Positions 9,427 through 19,546 of a DNA stretch of 64,000 nt are shown here, one piece after another; position 1 is the stretch's first letter; each line of letters starts with the position of its first letter. The notes beneath the pieces were generated by a model. It was given only the letters and a program-made list of their open reading frames with translations, did no database searches and was not told where the DNA came from. The DNA is taken from contig JADAKE010000023.1 in NCBI GenBank assembly GCA_015680865.1, positions 62,001 through 126,000 on the forward strand. The letters run 5' to 3'. The stretch comes from Enterococcus lacertideformus (GTDB lineage Bacteria > Bacillota > Bacilli > Lactobacillales > Enterococcaceae). The position numbers and the translations under genes were made by a program.

Positions 9427-10887
9427 TTATTTTATTACTTGATTTAAATGTGCTAATGACTTTTCACGTCCAAGCAATTCGATTGTTTCTGGTAACTCTG
9501 GTCCATGAATTTGTCCTGAAACAGCTACGCGAATTGGCATGAAAAGATTTTTTCCTTTTACGCCTGTTTCTTTTTGAACAGCTTTGATGGCTGCTTTCAC
9601 AGTTGGCGCATCAACTACTTGCATTTGTTCTAATTGTGCTTTAAAAGCTGTTAAAACCACTGGGACAGTTTCTCCAGCTAAAACTTCTTGTGCTGCATCA
9701 TTTAATACGGGATGTTCATTGAAGAATAAGGCTGAAAGCTCCACGATTTCAGCTACATAACTCATTTGTGGTTGGTAAAGACGGACAATTCTTTTTACCC
9801 ATTCAATCGTTTTTTCATCAGGATTTTCTTGTACTCGTCCATCAGCAATCAAATAAGGCAGACACATATCGGTTAATTGATCCAAATCCATTTCTTTCAT
9901 GTAATGATTATTTACCCATTGTAATTTCTTCGCATCAAAAGCTGCTGGTGATTTACTTAAACGATTTGGATCAAACATTTTTGTCAACTCTTCTTGATTA
10001 AAGATTTCATCTTCGCCAACTGGTGACCAACCTAACAAAGCGATAAAATTGAACATCGCATCGGATAAATACCCTAATTCACGGTATTGTTCAATAAATT
10101 GAAGAATTGATTCGTCACGTTTGCTTAGTTTTTTCCCTGTTTCAGAATTGATGATAAGTGTCATATGACCAAATATAGGTGGAGTCCAGCCAAATGCTTC
10201 ATAAATCATCAATTGTTTGGGTGTGTTGGCGATATGATCATCACCACGTAAAACATGGGTGATCTTCATCAAATGATCATCTACAACCACCGCAAAGTTA
10301 TACGTTGGCATACCATCACGTTTTTGGATCACGTAGTCACCACCAATGTTATCTGGTTCAAAGGTGATATCGCCTTTTACTATATCTTTAAATGTGTATT
10401 CTGTGTTACGTGGCACACGGAAACGAATCACAGGTTCTAGTCCTTGAGCTTCTTTTACTGCTTGCTCTTCTGGTGTCAGATTCGCACATGTTCCTGCATA
10501 ATGAGGCATTTCCCCACGTGCTCTTTGTTCTTCACGTGTTATTTCTAATTCTTCTTCTGTACAATAGCATTTGTATGCCCGATTGATTGCAAGTAGTTGA
10601 TCAATCAAAGGCTGATAAATTTCTTTTCTTTCAGATTGACGATAAGGTCCATATTCTCCAGGATTTTCAGGAGATTCATCCCAATCGATACCCAACCAAG
10701 CCAAATTTTCCAATTGGCTTTTTTCACCATCTTCAATATTTCGTTTTTGGTCTGTGTCCTCAATACGAATAATAAAGTCTCCGTCATTATGACGAGCAAA
10801 TAGATAATTGAATAATGCAGTTCGAGCATTTCCAATATGTAAGTGCCCTGTTGGACTTGGTGCATAGCGTACGCGTACTTTCGTCAT
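9427..10887 (-). CDS. gltX: glutamyl-tRNA synthetase
   Basis: Class I synthetase charging tRNA-Glu, and in most Firmicutes also tRNA-Gln for later transamidation. HIGH lies in [20 protein letters not shown] and the KMSKS equivalent in [11 protein letters not shown] zinc-binding region (CYCTEEEL) follows the first half. The 486-residue length is normal and the frame is intact. It directly precedes the T-box and cysE. Confidence 0.96.
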   Translation of the reverse strand: MTKVRVRYAPSPTGHLHIGNARTALFNYLFARHNDGDFIIRIEDTDQKRNIEDGEKSQLENLAWLGIDWDESPENPGEYGPYRQSERKEIYQPLIDQLLAINRAYKCYCTEEELEITREEQRARGEMPHYAGTCANLTPEEQAVKEAQGLEPVIRFRVPRNTEYTFKDIVKGDITFEPDNIGGDYVIQKRDGMPTYNFAVVVDDHLMKITHVLRGDDHIANTPKQLMIYEAFGWTPPIFGHMTLIINSETGKKLSKRDESILQFIEQYRELGYLSDAMFNFIALLGWSPVGEDEIFNQEELTKMFDPNRLSKSPAAFDAKKLQWVNNHYMKEMDLDQLTDMCLPYLIADGRVQENPDEKTIEWVKRIVRLYQPQMSYVAEIVELSALFFNEHPVLNDAAQEVLAGETVPVVLTAFKAQLEQMQVVDAPTVKAAIKAVQKETGVKGKNLFMPIRVAVSGQIHGPELPETIELLGREKSLAHLNQVIK

Positions 10888-11063
10888 TTTCTTCCTCTTC
10901 TTTCAAACTAGTCTTTAAGAGATATGGCACAAAGGGTTTTGCTTTTTTCGAACGAAACACTGGATCAAAGGATCTCTTTGTTTCAACTGACCATATTTCT
11001 TGTCGGCTTTTCAGCAATAAATAAAGCCACTCAGCACAAATTTTACCTTTAATAAGAGAAATA

Positions 11064-11112
11064 GTAAAGCCAACTGGTTGAATTTCCTCAACAGTTGGCT
11101 ATTTTTTCTTTA
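11064..11112. terminator. bidirectional hairpin between yacL and gltX
   Basis: AGCCAACTGGTTGA pairs with TCAACAGTTGGCT around a short loop, with a T run on the plus side and a weaker TTTACTATTT on the minus side. It lies just past the stop of yacL and likely ends that transcript before gltX. The roughly 170 bases between it and gltX hold the gltX promoter region; I could not pick a clear -35/-10 pair. Confidence 0.6.
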
Positions 11113-11113
11113 T

Positions 11114-12265
11114 TCAGGCATGTTTGCTTTTTTCTGTATCTTTTTTATTGTCGATCCCACGTCCTGCATGAGCTGGTTTAGCAAAAATCATACGTCCAGC
11201 TGCAGTTTGCAAGGCGCTTGTAACGACGACATCAATCTGCTCATTCATGTAATGCTGTCCATCTTCAACGACGACCATGGTTCCATCATCTAAATAAGCA
11301 ACTCCTTGCTGACGCTCCGTTCCAGCTTTCACTACTAACACGTTCATATTTTCTCCTGGAATAACGACAGGTTTTACAGCATTGGCTAGCGCATTAATGT
11401 TCAGAACCGGAACATTTTGAAACTCTGATACTTTGTTTAAGTTGTAGTCATTTGTAACGATCACACCATCTAGAAGTTTTGCCAATTTGATCAATTTGCT
11501 GTCCACTTCAGTGATTTCTTCAAAATCTCCGTCATACATCTCAACGGATATTCCTTCTTCTTTTTGTAACGCATTTAAAATATCTAATCCACGGCGACCA
11601 CGTACTCTTTTTAGGCTATCTCCAGAATCAGCAATATATTGTAATTCATAAAGAACAAAATTAGGGATCATCAAAGTTCCTTCTAAAAAGCCTGTTTTCG
11701 TGATGTCATAGATTCGTCCATCAATGATAACACTTGTATCTAGTATTTTATATTTATGAAAATTTTCTCCTAGTTTTCGATCAAGTAATTGACTTTCTAT
11801 TTGGCTAGGCGTTTCTTGTTCCACTTTTTTATTTCGTGGACCAAAGATTTTTTTCCATTCCTCAATTCGAGTGGTGCCCATCCTTAAACCTAAATAACCT
11901 AAGATAACCATCAATAAAATTGGTAAAACACTATTTACAAAAGGAATCTTTAAATTATATAACGGTGTTGAAATAACCACGCCTAAAGTTAAACCGATAA
12001 TACCGCCGATTGCGCCAAACAGTAGATAAGTCAAACTGACTTCGCTTAATTTTTCTTCAATTTGCTTGATAACAGCTGAAATATGGTTTGCCAATAGTAA
12101 AGACAATAGAAAAAAAATAAGTGCACCTAATAGACTATTGGTAAATGTATTATTCAGCCATCCATTTGATTGCTGACAGATTGTCTGCCAAGCTGTTGGT
12201 AAAAAAGAAATACCTATGCTTGCCCCGACAATGATCATCAACAGAGTGATGACACGTTTTTGCAT
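11114..12265 (-). CDS. PIN/TRAM-domain membrane protein, YacL family
   Basis: Four N-terminal membrane helices (about residues 5-25, 40-62, 78-100 and 108-128) anchor a cytoplasmic PIN nuclease-like domain. That domain begins at YKILDTSVIIDGRIYDI and has conserved acidic residues through GVIVTNDYNLNKV. A C-terminal TRAM RNA-binding domain (VPGENMNVLVVKAGTERQQG) ends in a basic tail. The 383-residue layout is that of B. subtilis YacL, of unproven function, probably an RNase. It lies between radA and gltX, as in many Firmicutes. Confidence 0.9.
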   Translation of the reverse strand: MQKRVITLLMIIVGASIGISFLPTAWQTICQQSNGWLNNTFTNSLLGALIFFLLSLLLANHISAVIKQIEEKLSEVSLTYLLFGAIGGIIGLTLGVVISTPLYNLKIPFVNSVLPILLMVILGYLGLRMGTTRIEEWKKIFGPRNKKVEQETPSQIESQLLDRKLGENFHKYKILDTSVIIDGRIYDITKTGFLEGTLMIPNFVLYELQYIADSGDSLKRVRGRRGLDILNALQKEEGISVEMYDGDFEEITEVDSKLIKLAKLLDGVIVTNDYNLNKVSEFQNVPVLNINALANAVKPVVIPGENMNVLVVKAGTERQQGVAYLDDGTMVVVEDGQHYMNEQIDVVVTSALQTAAGRMIFAKPAHAGRGIDNKKDTEKSKHA

Positions 12266-12290
12266 ACTCTTTCCTCCATTTTTCTATTTT

Positions 12291-13661
12291 TTAGCGAAAA
12301 ACTCGCTTTAACGTTTCAGCTAAGGTTGCTACTCCCACAACTTCAATGCCTTTTGGAGGATTCCACCCACCTAAATTATTTTTTGGCAAGTATACTTTTG
12401 TGAATCCCAGTTTCTGCAATTCTTTCACCCGTTGTTCAATATGACTGACCCGTCTAATTTCACCTGTCAATCCAATCTCACCGATAAAACATTCAGTTGG
12501 TTGTGTTCCCTTTTCTTTATAGCTTGAAGCAATGCTGATCGCAATTGCTAAATCAATCGCTGGCTCATTTAATTTTACCCCACCTGCTGCTTTTAAGTAA
12601 GCATCTTGATTTTGTAAAAGTAAACCTGCTCGTTTTTCTAATACAGCCATAATCAACGAGACACGATTAAAATCAAGTCCTGTAGTCGTTCGTTTTGCAT
12701 TTCCAAACATCGTTGGCGTCACAAGGGCTTGGATCTCTAACAAAATCGGACGGGTACCTTCCATTGCCACCACGATGGCTGAACCAGTCGCCCCATCTAA
12801 ACGTTCTTCTAAGAAGACTTGTGAAGGATTCGCTACTTCTTCTAATCCGTGCTCATGCATCTCAAAAATACCAATTTCATTTGTTGAACCAAAGCGATTT
12901 TTCACTGCTCTTAAAATACGAAAACTATGGTGTTGTTCCCCTTCAAAATACAAAACCGTATCAACCATATGTTCAAGCATTCGCGAGCCTGCAATCGATC
13001 CTTCTTTTGTCACATGTCCCACGATAAAAATCGCAATTCCATTAGTTTTAGCTATTTTTAATAACTCAGCAGTCGTCTCTCGAACCTGGCTGACACTACC
13101 TGCTACGCTAGTAATTTCGGGTTGCGTCATTGTTTGAATCGAGTCAATAATAACGTAATCTGGAGCTATTTGTTCGATTGCCCGACTGATTTCATTCATG
13201 TCCGTTTCAGCATACAAATAAAATTCGGTGTTGATTGATCCTAATCGTTCCGCTCGTAATTTAATTTGCTCTGCACTTTCTTCGCCAGACACGTAGAGTA
13301 CTTTCCCACCAACGTCAGCTAATTGTTGTGAGACTTGTAAAAGAAGTGTCGATTTACCAATACCAGGATCACCACCGATCAAGATCATTGAGCCAGGCAC
13401 AACGCCACCACCTAGTACACGATTCAATTCGGTTAATTTTGTTTGTACACGAGGTTCTTTTTTGGGAATAACTTCTGCGATTTTCGTTGGTTTCGCCTTT
13501 TCTCCAGTTAAACTCGTTCTTGTTCTTCTATCATTTGTATCTGGTTCTATTTCTTCTACCATTGTGTTCCATTTTCCGCAATTTGGACAACGACCTAAAA
13601 ACTTAGGCGAAACATAGCCACAATTTTGGCAAACAAATTGGACTTTCGCTTTTTTTGCCAT
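12291..13661 (-). CDS. radA: DNA repair protein RadA
   Basis: RecA-like branch-migration helicase in recombination and repair. The N-terminal zinc finger is [18 protein letters not shown]. The ATPase core has Walker [13 protein letters not shown] and the RadA-specific [11 protein letters not shown] motif. The C-terminal Lon-protease-like domain is also present ([18 protein letters not shown]). The 456-residue length is standard and the frame is intact. It lies downstream of dut with a 50-base gap. Confidence 0.96.
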   Translation of the reverse strand: MAKKAKVQFVCQNCGYVSPKFLGRCPNCGKWNTMVEEIEPDTNDRRTRTSLTGEKAKPTKIAEVIPKKEPRVQTKLTELNRVLGGGVVPGSMILIGGDPGIGKSTLLLQVSQQLADVGGKVLYVSGEESAEQIKLRAERLGSINTEFYLYAETDMNEISRAIEQIAPDYVIIDSIQTMTQPEITSVAGSVSQVRETTAELLKIAKTNGIAIFIVGHVTKEGSIAGSRMLEHMVDTVLYFEGEQHHSFRILRAVKNRFGSTNEIGIFEMHEHGLEEVANPSQVFLEERLDGATGSAIVVAMEGTRPILLEIQALVTPTMFGNAKRTTTGLDFNRVSLIMAVLEKRAGLLLQNQDAYLKAAGGVKLNEPAIDLAIAISIASSYKEKGTQPTECFIGEIGLTGEIRRVSHIEQRVKELQKLGFTKVYLPKNNLGGWNPPKGIEVVGVATLAETLKRVFR

Positions 13662-13713
13662 TGTCTCGCCTCCTTTAAGTTATAATTTTCAAGTTAAATG
13701 AATCATAAACTTA

Positions 13714-14241
13714 TTAATTTGATGAACCAAAGCCACCTTTGCGCTCATGTACTGTTTGATCCTGATCAGCTTTTAAAAATGGTAAGAAAATCCCTTGTCC
13801 GATTCGTTCTCCTTTTTTGATAACTACGTCTTTAAAACCAAAATTTGTAAATTGAAACATGATGTGACCTTCATTTGCATCATTATTATAATAATCACTA
13901 TCAATCACACCTACTCCGTTACTTAAAACTAAAAAACGCTTCAACGGATTACTTGAACGATTGGCTAACTGTAAAAATTCATCTTCTCCCATATATGCTT
14001 TGATCCCAGTAGGAACAAGAACTGGTTTTAGTTTCTTTTCTTCAACGGATATTGTCTCATTTTTTAGGACTTCTGTCATAGCAGCCATTCCGTGTTTTAA
14101 CCCAGCCTTCCAAATACTCGGAATAACAATATCTTCTGCCGCCTCAAAATCATACCCAGCCGCATGATGAGTTGCTCGTTGAGGTAATTGTATCTTTTGT
14201 TGTGTATACGTTGAAATAACTTCAAATCCTCTTTTTCTCAC
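13714..14241 (-). CDS. dut: dUTP diphosphatase (trimeric dUTPase)
   Basis: Hydrolyses dUTP to dUMP and PPi, keeping uracil out of DNA and supplying thymidylate synthesis. The dUTPase motifs are visible: HHAAGYDFEAAED (motif 1), NRSSNPLKRFLVLSNGVGVID (motifs 2-3) and the C-terminal RKGGFGSSN (motif 5). I chose the GTG at 14241, seven bases after GGGAGG; a TTG at 14256 precedes that box and is unlikely. An insertion of about 25 residues after PSIW is larger than in the minimal family. The frame is intact. Confidence 0.9.
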   Translation of the reverse strand: MRKRGFEVISTYTQQKIQLPQRATHHAAGYDFEAAEDIVIPSIWKAGLKHGMAAMTEVLKNETISVEEKKLKPVLVPTGIKAYMGEDEFLQLANRSSNPLKRFLVLSNGVGVIDSDYYNNDANEGHIMFQFTNFGFKDVVIKKGERIGQGIFLPFLKADQDQTVHERKGGFGSSN

Positions 14242-14444
14242 CGAATTTCCTCCCAAAATAGACTATATTTATTTTACCATATTCATGATACCAAAAGGAC
14301 GACTTAAAAAATTCTTCATTAATTTATGTTAAGATGAATAAAATACTGCTGTAATAAAAAAATAAATTTTATACATGACTTTATGGAGTAAAACAAGTAG
14401 AATAGAACGAAATCAATCCATGTATTTATTAGTCGAGGTGTCAC

Positions 14445-15251
14445 ATGAGAAAAGAAATTACAACAGCCAAAAGAATTGTTATTAAAGTAGGAACGAGTAC
14501 ATTAATCTATCCTACTTGCAACATCAACTTAGCAGCAATTGATCAACTTGCTTTTGTCTTATCTGATCTCCGTAATCGAGGAAAAGAAGTCGTCTTAGTA
14601 TCATCTGGAGCCGTAGGCATGGGCATGCATAAAATGAAACACACAAAACAACCATCAACTATACCAGAACAACAAGCCATTGCGGCGATCGGTCAAGCTG
14701 AATTAATGAATATATATAATCAATGTTTTAATGTATATAACCAACAAACTGCTCAGATCCTTGTTACTCGAGATGTCATTGATTTCCCTCAAAGCCGAAT
14801 CAATGTGATCAATACACTTGAACAATTATTAGCTATGAAAACAATACCGATAGTTAATGAAAACGACACAGTCGCGATTGATGAGCTTGATCATTCCACC
14901 AAATTTGGTGATAATGATCAATTATCCGCAATCGTTACTGAGTTAATCTCAGCTGATTTATTAATTATTTTATCTGACATTGACGGGTTTTATTCTGCTA
15001 ATCCTGCCACCAATCCAGAAGCAACGATGTATCAAACTGTCACAATGATTGACGAGAAACTTATGGCACAAGCAGGAGGAGCTGGCAGCACTTTGGGTAC
15101 TGGCGGTATGTATAGTAAACTGCAGGCTGCTTTGCGGATCTTTGAGGCAGATCGCGCAATGATCTTAGCCAATGGAAGTGATCCCACCGTTATTTTTAAC
15201 ATTTTAAATGGAGAAGAAATCGGTACATTATTTAAGGAGGAAAAGGTATGA
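14445..15251 (+). CDS. proB: glutamate 5-kinase
   Basis: First step of proline synthesis: ATP + glutamate to gamma-glutamyl phosphate. The amino-acid kinase fold shows KVGTSTL at the N-terminus, SSGAVGMGMHK, NENDTVA and GTGGMYSKLQAA. At 268 residues it lacks the C-terminal PUA domain of E. coli ProB, as is common in lactic acid bacteria. It is preceded by GAGGTG and overlaps proA by four bases (ATGA). Confidence 0.95.
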   Translation: MRKEITTAKRIVIKVGTSTLIYPTCNINLAAIDQLAFVLSDLRNRGKEVVLVSSGAVGMGMHKMKHTKQPSTIPEQQAIAAIGQAELMNIYNQCFNVYNQQTAQILVTRDVIDFPQSRINVINTLEQLLAMKTIPIVNENDTVAIDELDHSTKFGDNDQLSAIVTELISADLLIILSDIDGFYSANPATNPEATMYQTVTMIDEKLMAQAGGAGSTLGTGGMYSKLQAALRIFEADRAMILANGSDPTVIFNILNGEEIGTLFKEEKV

Positions 15252-16492
15252 CGAATTTAATCCAACTTGGAAAAAATGCAAAACGCTCGGCACAAACCCT
15301 TGCTTTGATGGAAACAGTGCAAAAAAATGACCTACTAAACCAAATGGCATTAACTCTTAAAAAAAATCAAGGAGCCATACTTGAAGCAAACCAAAAAGAT
15401 TTAGACCAAGCGATTGAAATCAACATGAGTGAAGCAATGCAAGACCGTTTACGTTTAACACCTGAACGGATTCACGAGATGGCAGAAGAAATAAATAAAA
15501 TTGCTCGATTAGATGATCCAATCGGAAAAGTAGAACAGATGTGGAAAAATGCAGATGGCTTACTTATAGGAAAAAAACGTGTTCCTCTTGGTGTGATCGG
15601 AATCATTTATGAATCCAGACCGAATGTTACGACCGATGCAGCTAGCTTAGCTTTCAAATCAGGCAATGCGGTTATTTTAAGAGGTGGAAAAGATGCCTTC
15701 TTTTCAAATCAGTTGCTTGTCACTTTACTTCAGGAGACATTAATAAGTGCTGGGTTATCTCCTCATGCTATCCAATTCGTGGATGATACTTCTCATGAGA
15801 CAGCTACGCAATTAATGAAACTAACAACCTATCTAGATGTTTTGATCCCTCGTGGAGGAGCAAAACTGATCCAGCGCGTAAAAGAACAAGCTACTGTGCC
15901 TATCATTGAAACAGGAACAGGCAATAACCATGTCTATGTAGATAAAGATGCACAGTTAACAATGGCTGTTGATATTATCGTGAACGCTAAAGCTTCGCGT
16001 CCTTCTGTTTGTAATGCAGCTGAAACTTTACTCATACATTCAGAGATTGCGCCTTTTTTTTTACCAGTTATCGAAAAAGCACTCGTTGATCAAGGTGTCA
16101 CGCTGCATGCAGATGCACGTGCGATGGAATATCTAGAAACTGCCGCACTCGCAGATGAAACAGACTGGGATACTGAATATTTAGATTATATCTTAGCTGT
16201 GAAAGTTGTTGATTCGTTGAACGAAGCCATTGCCCATATCAATCAACACAATACGAAGCATTCTGAAGCCATCGTTACCGATAGCTATCAAGCAAGCCAA
16301 CGATTTTTAAATGAAGTAGATGCTGCTGCTGTTTATGTGAACGCCTCTACTCGCTTCACTGATGGCGCTGTTTTTGGATTTGGTGCAGAAATTGGCATTT
16401 CTACTCAAAAATTACATGCACGTGGTCCGATGGGGCTAAATGAATTGACCTCAACCAAATATATCATTTATGGAGAAGGTCAAACCCGATAA
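15248..16492 (+). CDS. proA: gamma-glutamyl phosphate reductase
   Basis: NADPH-dependent aldehyde dehydrogenase-fold enzyme giving glutamate semialdehyde, the second step of proline synthesis. The catalytic cysteine lies in KASRPSVCNAAETLL, the substrate loop in FGFGAEIGISTQKLHARGPMG, and the cofactor region in NAVILRGGKDA. It has 414 residues, intact, and is translationally coupled to proB with GGAGG inside the proB end. Confidence 0.96.
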   Translation: MTNLIQLGKNAKRSAQTLALMETVQKNDLLNQMALTLKKNQGAILEANQKDLDQAIEINMSEAMQDRLRLTPERIHEMAEEINKIARLDDPIGKVEQMWKNADGLLIGKKRVPLGVIGIIYESRPNVTTDAASLAFKSGNAVILRGGKDAFFSNQLLVTLLQETLISAGLSPHAIQFVDDTSHETATQLMKLTTYLDVLIPRGGAKLIQRVKEQATVPIIETGTGNNHVYVDKDAQLTMAVDIIVNAKASRPSVCNAAETLLIHSEIAPFFLPVIEKALVDQGVTLHADARAMEYLETAALADETDWDTEYLDYILAVKVVDSLNEAIAHINQHNTKHSEAIVTDSYQASQRFLNEVDAAAVYVNASTRFTDGAVFGFGAEIGISTQKLHARGPMGLNELTSTKYIIYGEGQTR

Positions 16493-16572
16493 AATGTTTC
16501 ACACGAAACATTTATAGGCTTCAAAATAAAATAGAGCAAAATTTTTCTTTATTTTTTATTTTGAAAAGTTTT
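16492..16572 (+). terminator. probable terminator(s) after proA
   Basis: Two dyads follow the proA stop: AAATGTTTC/GAAACATTT with a 4-base loop (16492-16513), and a looser A/T stem TTCAAAATAAAA...TTTTATTTTGAA ending near 16568. Neither is followed by a strong T run, so termination is likely but not certain. Confidence 0.4.
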
Positions 16573-16592
16573 CTCGTTAGAAAGGTCCTACT

Positions 16593-16931
16593 ATGCTCGA
16601 AATTTCAACCATATTTTTTGTCTATTTAATCTCTTTGAATTTAGCTTCTTTTTTAGGTGGCGCTTTTAGCGATTTTCTTTCAATTACAAAGAAGGAGCCA
16701 TGTTACCCAAAAAAATGGCAAAATCAACTCCAAAAAATGGAGCTGAAAGGGATCGTAAGAAGGTTACACGTAAGTTATATGATTGCTCTAAGTATTTTGG
16801 CAATTATCAACTATAATCTAGCCTTTCAACACTCGATTGCCTATACTATCACTTTATTGATTGCTGGTATCTTTCATCTTTCGTACAAGTACCAATTGAA
16901 TAAAGATCATTTAACAAAAAAATTCAATTAA
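16593..16931 (+). CDS. small membrane protein, unknown function
   Basis: A 112-residue protein with an N-terminal hydrophobic segment (residues 4-25), a polar basic stretch (KKEPCYPKKWQNQLQKMELKG), and two more helices near residues 60-75 and 80-100. It starts after AGAAAGG. I recognise no domain. Its position directly after proBA does not indicate a function, because terminator-like hairpins separate them. Confidence 0.6.
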   Translation: MLEISTIFFVYLISLNLASFLGGAFSDFLSITKKEPCYPKKWQNQLQKMELKGIVRRLHVSYMIALSILAIINYNLAFQHSIAYTITLLIAGIFHLSYKYQLNKDHLTKKFN

Positions 16932-16957
16932 AAAAGAACAAAAAGCCTAGCAACTTA

Positions 16958-17022
16958 AAAATCCCCTATTCACAAAACAAACGAAAATTTCGTTAACGTT
17001 CATGAATAGGTGGGATTTTATT
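16958..17022. terminator. terminator between convergent genes
   Basis: AAATCCCCTATTCA pairs with TGAATAGGTGGGATTT across an inner small hairpin (AACGAAAATTTCGTT), followed by TTTATTATT on the plus side and preceded by an A-rich run. It suits both the plus-strand membrane protein gene and the minus-strand gene at 17.1 kb. Confidence 0.65.
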
Positions 17023-17079
17023 ATTAGCACATTTTTTCTAAAAAACAAAGAGAAATATTCTATTTATGAATATACTTTT

Positions 17080-17388
17080 TTATTCTTCCACCTGCTCATT
17101 CTTCGCCAAAAGCGAAAAGCCGTCAAATGTTTCGCCATCGTAATAACGTAGTAATTCTTCAGTAGATAAATTCATCGTCTTTTCTTCTTCTGCATCTGGA
17201 AGTAATAGCTCTTGATAAGTTTGGTACATCTCCGCTAACTTTTGTTGCATGATTTTTCTTGATGCCCCACTTGCATTGATGATAGGCAATTCTTTTAGAT
17301 AACCAGTGTACATAGGACGTTCATCAACCAATTCGATAGGAAGTTCAACTAATGTGATACCCACTTCTTTAAAATAGTCCTCTATCAT
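17080..17388 (-). CDS. conserved-looking acidic protein, unknown function
   Basis: A soluble, acidic protein of 102 residues with no signal peptide or membrane segment. It has a good start (AGGAAAAATA before ATG). Segments such as KELPIINASGASRKIMQQKLAEMYQ and the acidic C-terminus suggest a mixed helical fold. I know no function. Its codon use resembles that of the neighbouring core genes, so it is likely a real protein. Confidence 0.6.
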   Translation of the reverse strand: MIEDYFKEVGITLVELPIELVDERPMYTGYLKELPIINASGASRKIMQQKLAEMYQTYQELLLPDAEEEKTMNLSTEELLRYYDGETFDGFSLLAKNEQVEE

Positions 17389-17445
17389 TATTTTTCCTCA
17401 CTTTTTTCCTTCACTTATCTTTCATCATAGCATATCTTACGAAGA

Positions 17446-17484
17446 ATTGATTTGTTTCATTGATTTGTTTCATTGATTTGTTTC
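17446..17484. repeat. three perfect 13-bp tandem repeats
   Basis: The unit ATTGATTTGTTTC occurs three times without mismatch, about 60 bases upstream of the start at 17388. Replication slippage could change the copy number and thereby the promoter spacing of that gene. Confidence 0.85.
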
Positions 17485-18105
17485 ATCGTATACTCTACTC
17501 GCAATATTGTCCCTTTCAAGTAGACAGTTAAAAAATGATACGATTCAGAAACCGAGAAATTCCTATTGTTTATACATCTTACTTTTTAAACACATTCAAA
17601 GACTCTCGAATAGCAATAGTTACTTAGCCGTCTCTTTCCCTATAAGCAATCTTCCTCATATCGGCAAATCCAATTAGAAATACTTTTTAGCCACACTGTT
17701 CACGACCTAGTATCCATCAAACACTTCTAAAATGACTTGAAATTTTTTTACGGAAAGCATACTTCTTTTATATGTACAAAAACTCCCTGCAAAGTAGATT
17801 GGGAAATTTATTTTTCCTCTTCTATCTTATAGAGAGCACACTCCATGCCAGATATAAGGCTTTTTCATTTTACTTATCTTCATCTGTCACAAAATAATTC
17901 CGAGGGTTGCACTATGGCATTACCATAATTACAACAAACTAAAAAACATAGCTTTCACTTAGTTTTTCACCAATAACTCTTGCAATAAAAATGGTGTACA
18001 CAAGCTAACTCTTCAGTAATAAGTCAAAACCAGAAAAAATGAAAAAGCCATTTTCTCTGCCGTTTCCTTACTACTCAGAGTTAAACATCTTTCTCAAAAT
18101 CTCTG
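17485..18105. other. gene-free AT-rich stretch
   Basis: No open frame with a ribosome binding site, no strong dyad and no recognisable gene remnant. It separates the acidic protein gene from the end of the NmrA-like gene. Confidence 0.5.
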
Positions 18106-18951
18106 TTATTTCAATAATTCTTTTAATCCTTCTGGTAAAGAGACAAGTGGTTTACCTAAAGCTTCTTCAAAATCTTTGGAAGAAACATCCAATTGATGAT
18201 TTTTTATATCTCTTTGGATAGCTATTAACATCTGAATGCCAGATTTAGGAATACCTTCCTGCTCAAGAATTTTCATAAAAGTTTGTTCAGTTGTAGAAAC
18301 AATTTCGATAGATGATCCAGTAACTTCCTTCAACGCTTTAGCTAACTCTTTATAGGTTACTGGTTTTCCTGACAACTCAAGAATTTCTGGGAAATCTGCA
18401 CCTGCTAAAGCCTTAGCCGCAACTTCTGCATATTCTCGTTTTAAAGCCCAGCCTGTTTTCCCTTCTCCTGCCGAGTAAACAAATTGACCACTTTTTAATG
18501 CACGATGAATCAACGGTAATTCATTTTCCAAATACCAATTATTACGTAAAAAAGTATGATGAATACCAGATGATTTGATGATTTTCTCTGTAAACTGATG
18601 ATCAGGTGCTAATACACTTGTTGAGTGTTCTACATCGGCAAAACTAGTATAAGCAATATAAGACACGCCACTTTCTTTTGCAGCAGTTACGACATTTCTA
18701 TGTTCTGCTTGACGATTTCCAGGTACTCCTGAAATGAACAATAACCGATCAATCCCTTTTAGCGCCTGCTTCATCGCAGATAAATCAGCATAATCACCAA
18801 TACGGACATTCCACCCTTCTTCACTGAATGCTCTTCCCTTTTCCGGAGTGCGTACTAGAACGTAGATTTCATCCTGAGAAACCAGTTCTTTTAAATATTG
18901 TTGGGCATATTTACCAAAGCCACCCGTTGCTCCTTTAATCAAATAAGTCAT
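18106..18951 (-). CDS. NmrA-like NAD(P)-dependent oxidoreductase (QorB/YtfG type)
   Basis: Atypical short-chain dehydrogenase, probably an NAD(P)H:quinone reductase. The N-terminal Rossmann motif IKGATGGFGKYAQQYL and TPEKGRAF, GDYADLSAMKQALKG and FISGVPGNRQAEHRNVV match the QorB/NmrA-like group. At 281 residues it is complete. I use ATG 18951, eight bases after AAAGGAG, rather than GTG 18960. It is transcribed divergently from an Rrf2 regulator with a dyad between them, the usual arrangement for redox-controlled quinone reductases. Confidence 0.87.
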   Translation of the reverse strand: MTYLIKGATGGFGKYAQQYLKELVSQDEIYVLVRTPEKGRAFSEEGWNVRIGDYADLSAMKQALKGIDRLLFISGVPGNRQAEHRNVVTAAKESGVSYIAYTSFADVEHSTSVLAPDHQFTEKIIKSSGIHHTFLRNNWYLENELPLIHRALKSGQFVYSAGEGKTGWALKREYAEVAAKALAGADFPEILELSGKPVTYKELAKALKEVTGSSIEIVSTTEQTFMKILEQEGIPKSGIQMLIAIQRDIKNHQLDVSSKDFEEALGKPLVSLPEGLKELLK

Positions 18952-19022
18952 TTTAACCACTCCTTTAAAAAAATGATAAAATTTATTAAAAACCAGCTAT
19001 GTACATTTATAAGTAACACCCA

Positions 19023-19046
19023 TATCTTAAAGAATATGTTAAGATA
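19023..19046. promoter_or_regulatory. candidate operator, 8-bp inverted repeat
   Basis: TATCTTAA and TTAAGATA form a perfect inverted repeat with an 8-base spacer, 33 bases before the Rrf2 start and 72 before the oxidoreductase start. Rrf2 proteins bind such dyads as dimers, so autoregulation and control of the divergent gene are likely. Confidence 0.6.
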
Positions 19047-19078
19047 AGTCAAATAGAAACCTTGAAAGGAAGATCCTC

Positions 19079-19546
19079 ATGAAATATTCTTTACAATTTA
19101 GTGATGCTATTCATATCTTAGCTTATATCGAAACCTTTCAGCATTCCAATTTGTTATCCAGCGAAATGATTGCCAAAAGTATTGGAACAAGCGCAGCCAA
19201 TGTCCGCAAAATTATGAGTCAACTAAAAAAATCAGGACTGATCATTACCAAAATTGGTAAAGCTGCTCCTTCACTTGCAAAAGAGCCTGCAAAAATCACA
19301 CTTTTTGATATTTATAAAAGTATTGAAGGAAATACAAATCTGATTCAAGTTGATCCTAAAACCAATCCAAATTGTGTCATTGGAGGAAATATCCAGGAAG
19401 CGTTAACAGAAAGCTACTCGAAACTTCAGCAAAAAGTAGAACAAGAAATGACCCAAATCACTTTAGATGCCCTACTTCACAATATTGCTATATTAGAGAA
19501 AGAAAAACGTCCTGACAACCAAACACTTATGGGAAAATTTTTATAA
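19079..19546 (+). CDS. Rrf2 family transcriptional regulator
   Basis: DNA-binding repressor with an N-terminal winged helix (SSEMIAKSIGTSAANVRKIMSQLKKSGLI) and the Rrf2 wing and helix region (LAKEPAKITLFDIYKSIEG). The CX6-7CX5C iron-sulfur ligands of IscR are absent; the only cysteine is in NPNCVIGGNIQ. This is the pattern of the YwnA-like subgroup, which is thought to respond through a single thiol. It has 155 residues, intact, with AAAGGA before ATG. Its probable target is the divergent oxidoreductase gene. Confidence 0.88.
   Translation: MKYSLQFSDAIHILAYIETFQHSNLLSSEMIAKSIGTSAANVRKIMSQLKKSGLIITKIGKAAPSLAKEPAKITLFDIYKSIEGNTNLIQVDPKTNPNCVIGGNIQEALTESYSKLQQKVEQEMTQITLDALLHNIAILEKEKRPDNQTLMGKFL

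Noticed and set aside
17446..17484. CRISPR-like repeats
   Set aside because: Units are 13 bp, directly adjacent, without spacers or cas genes.
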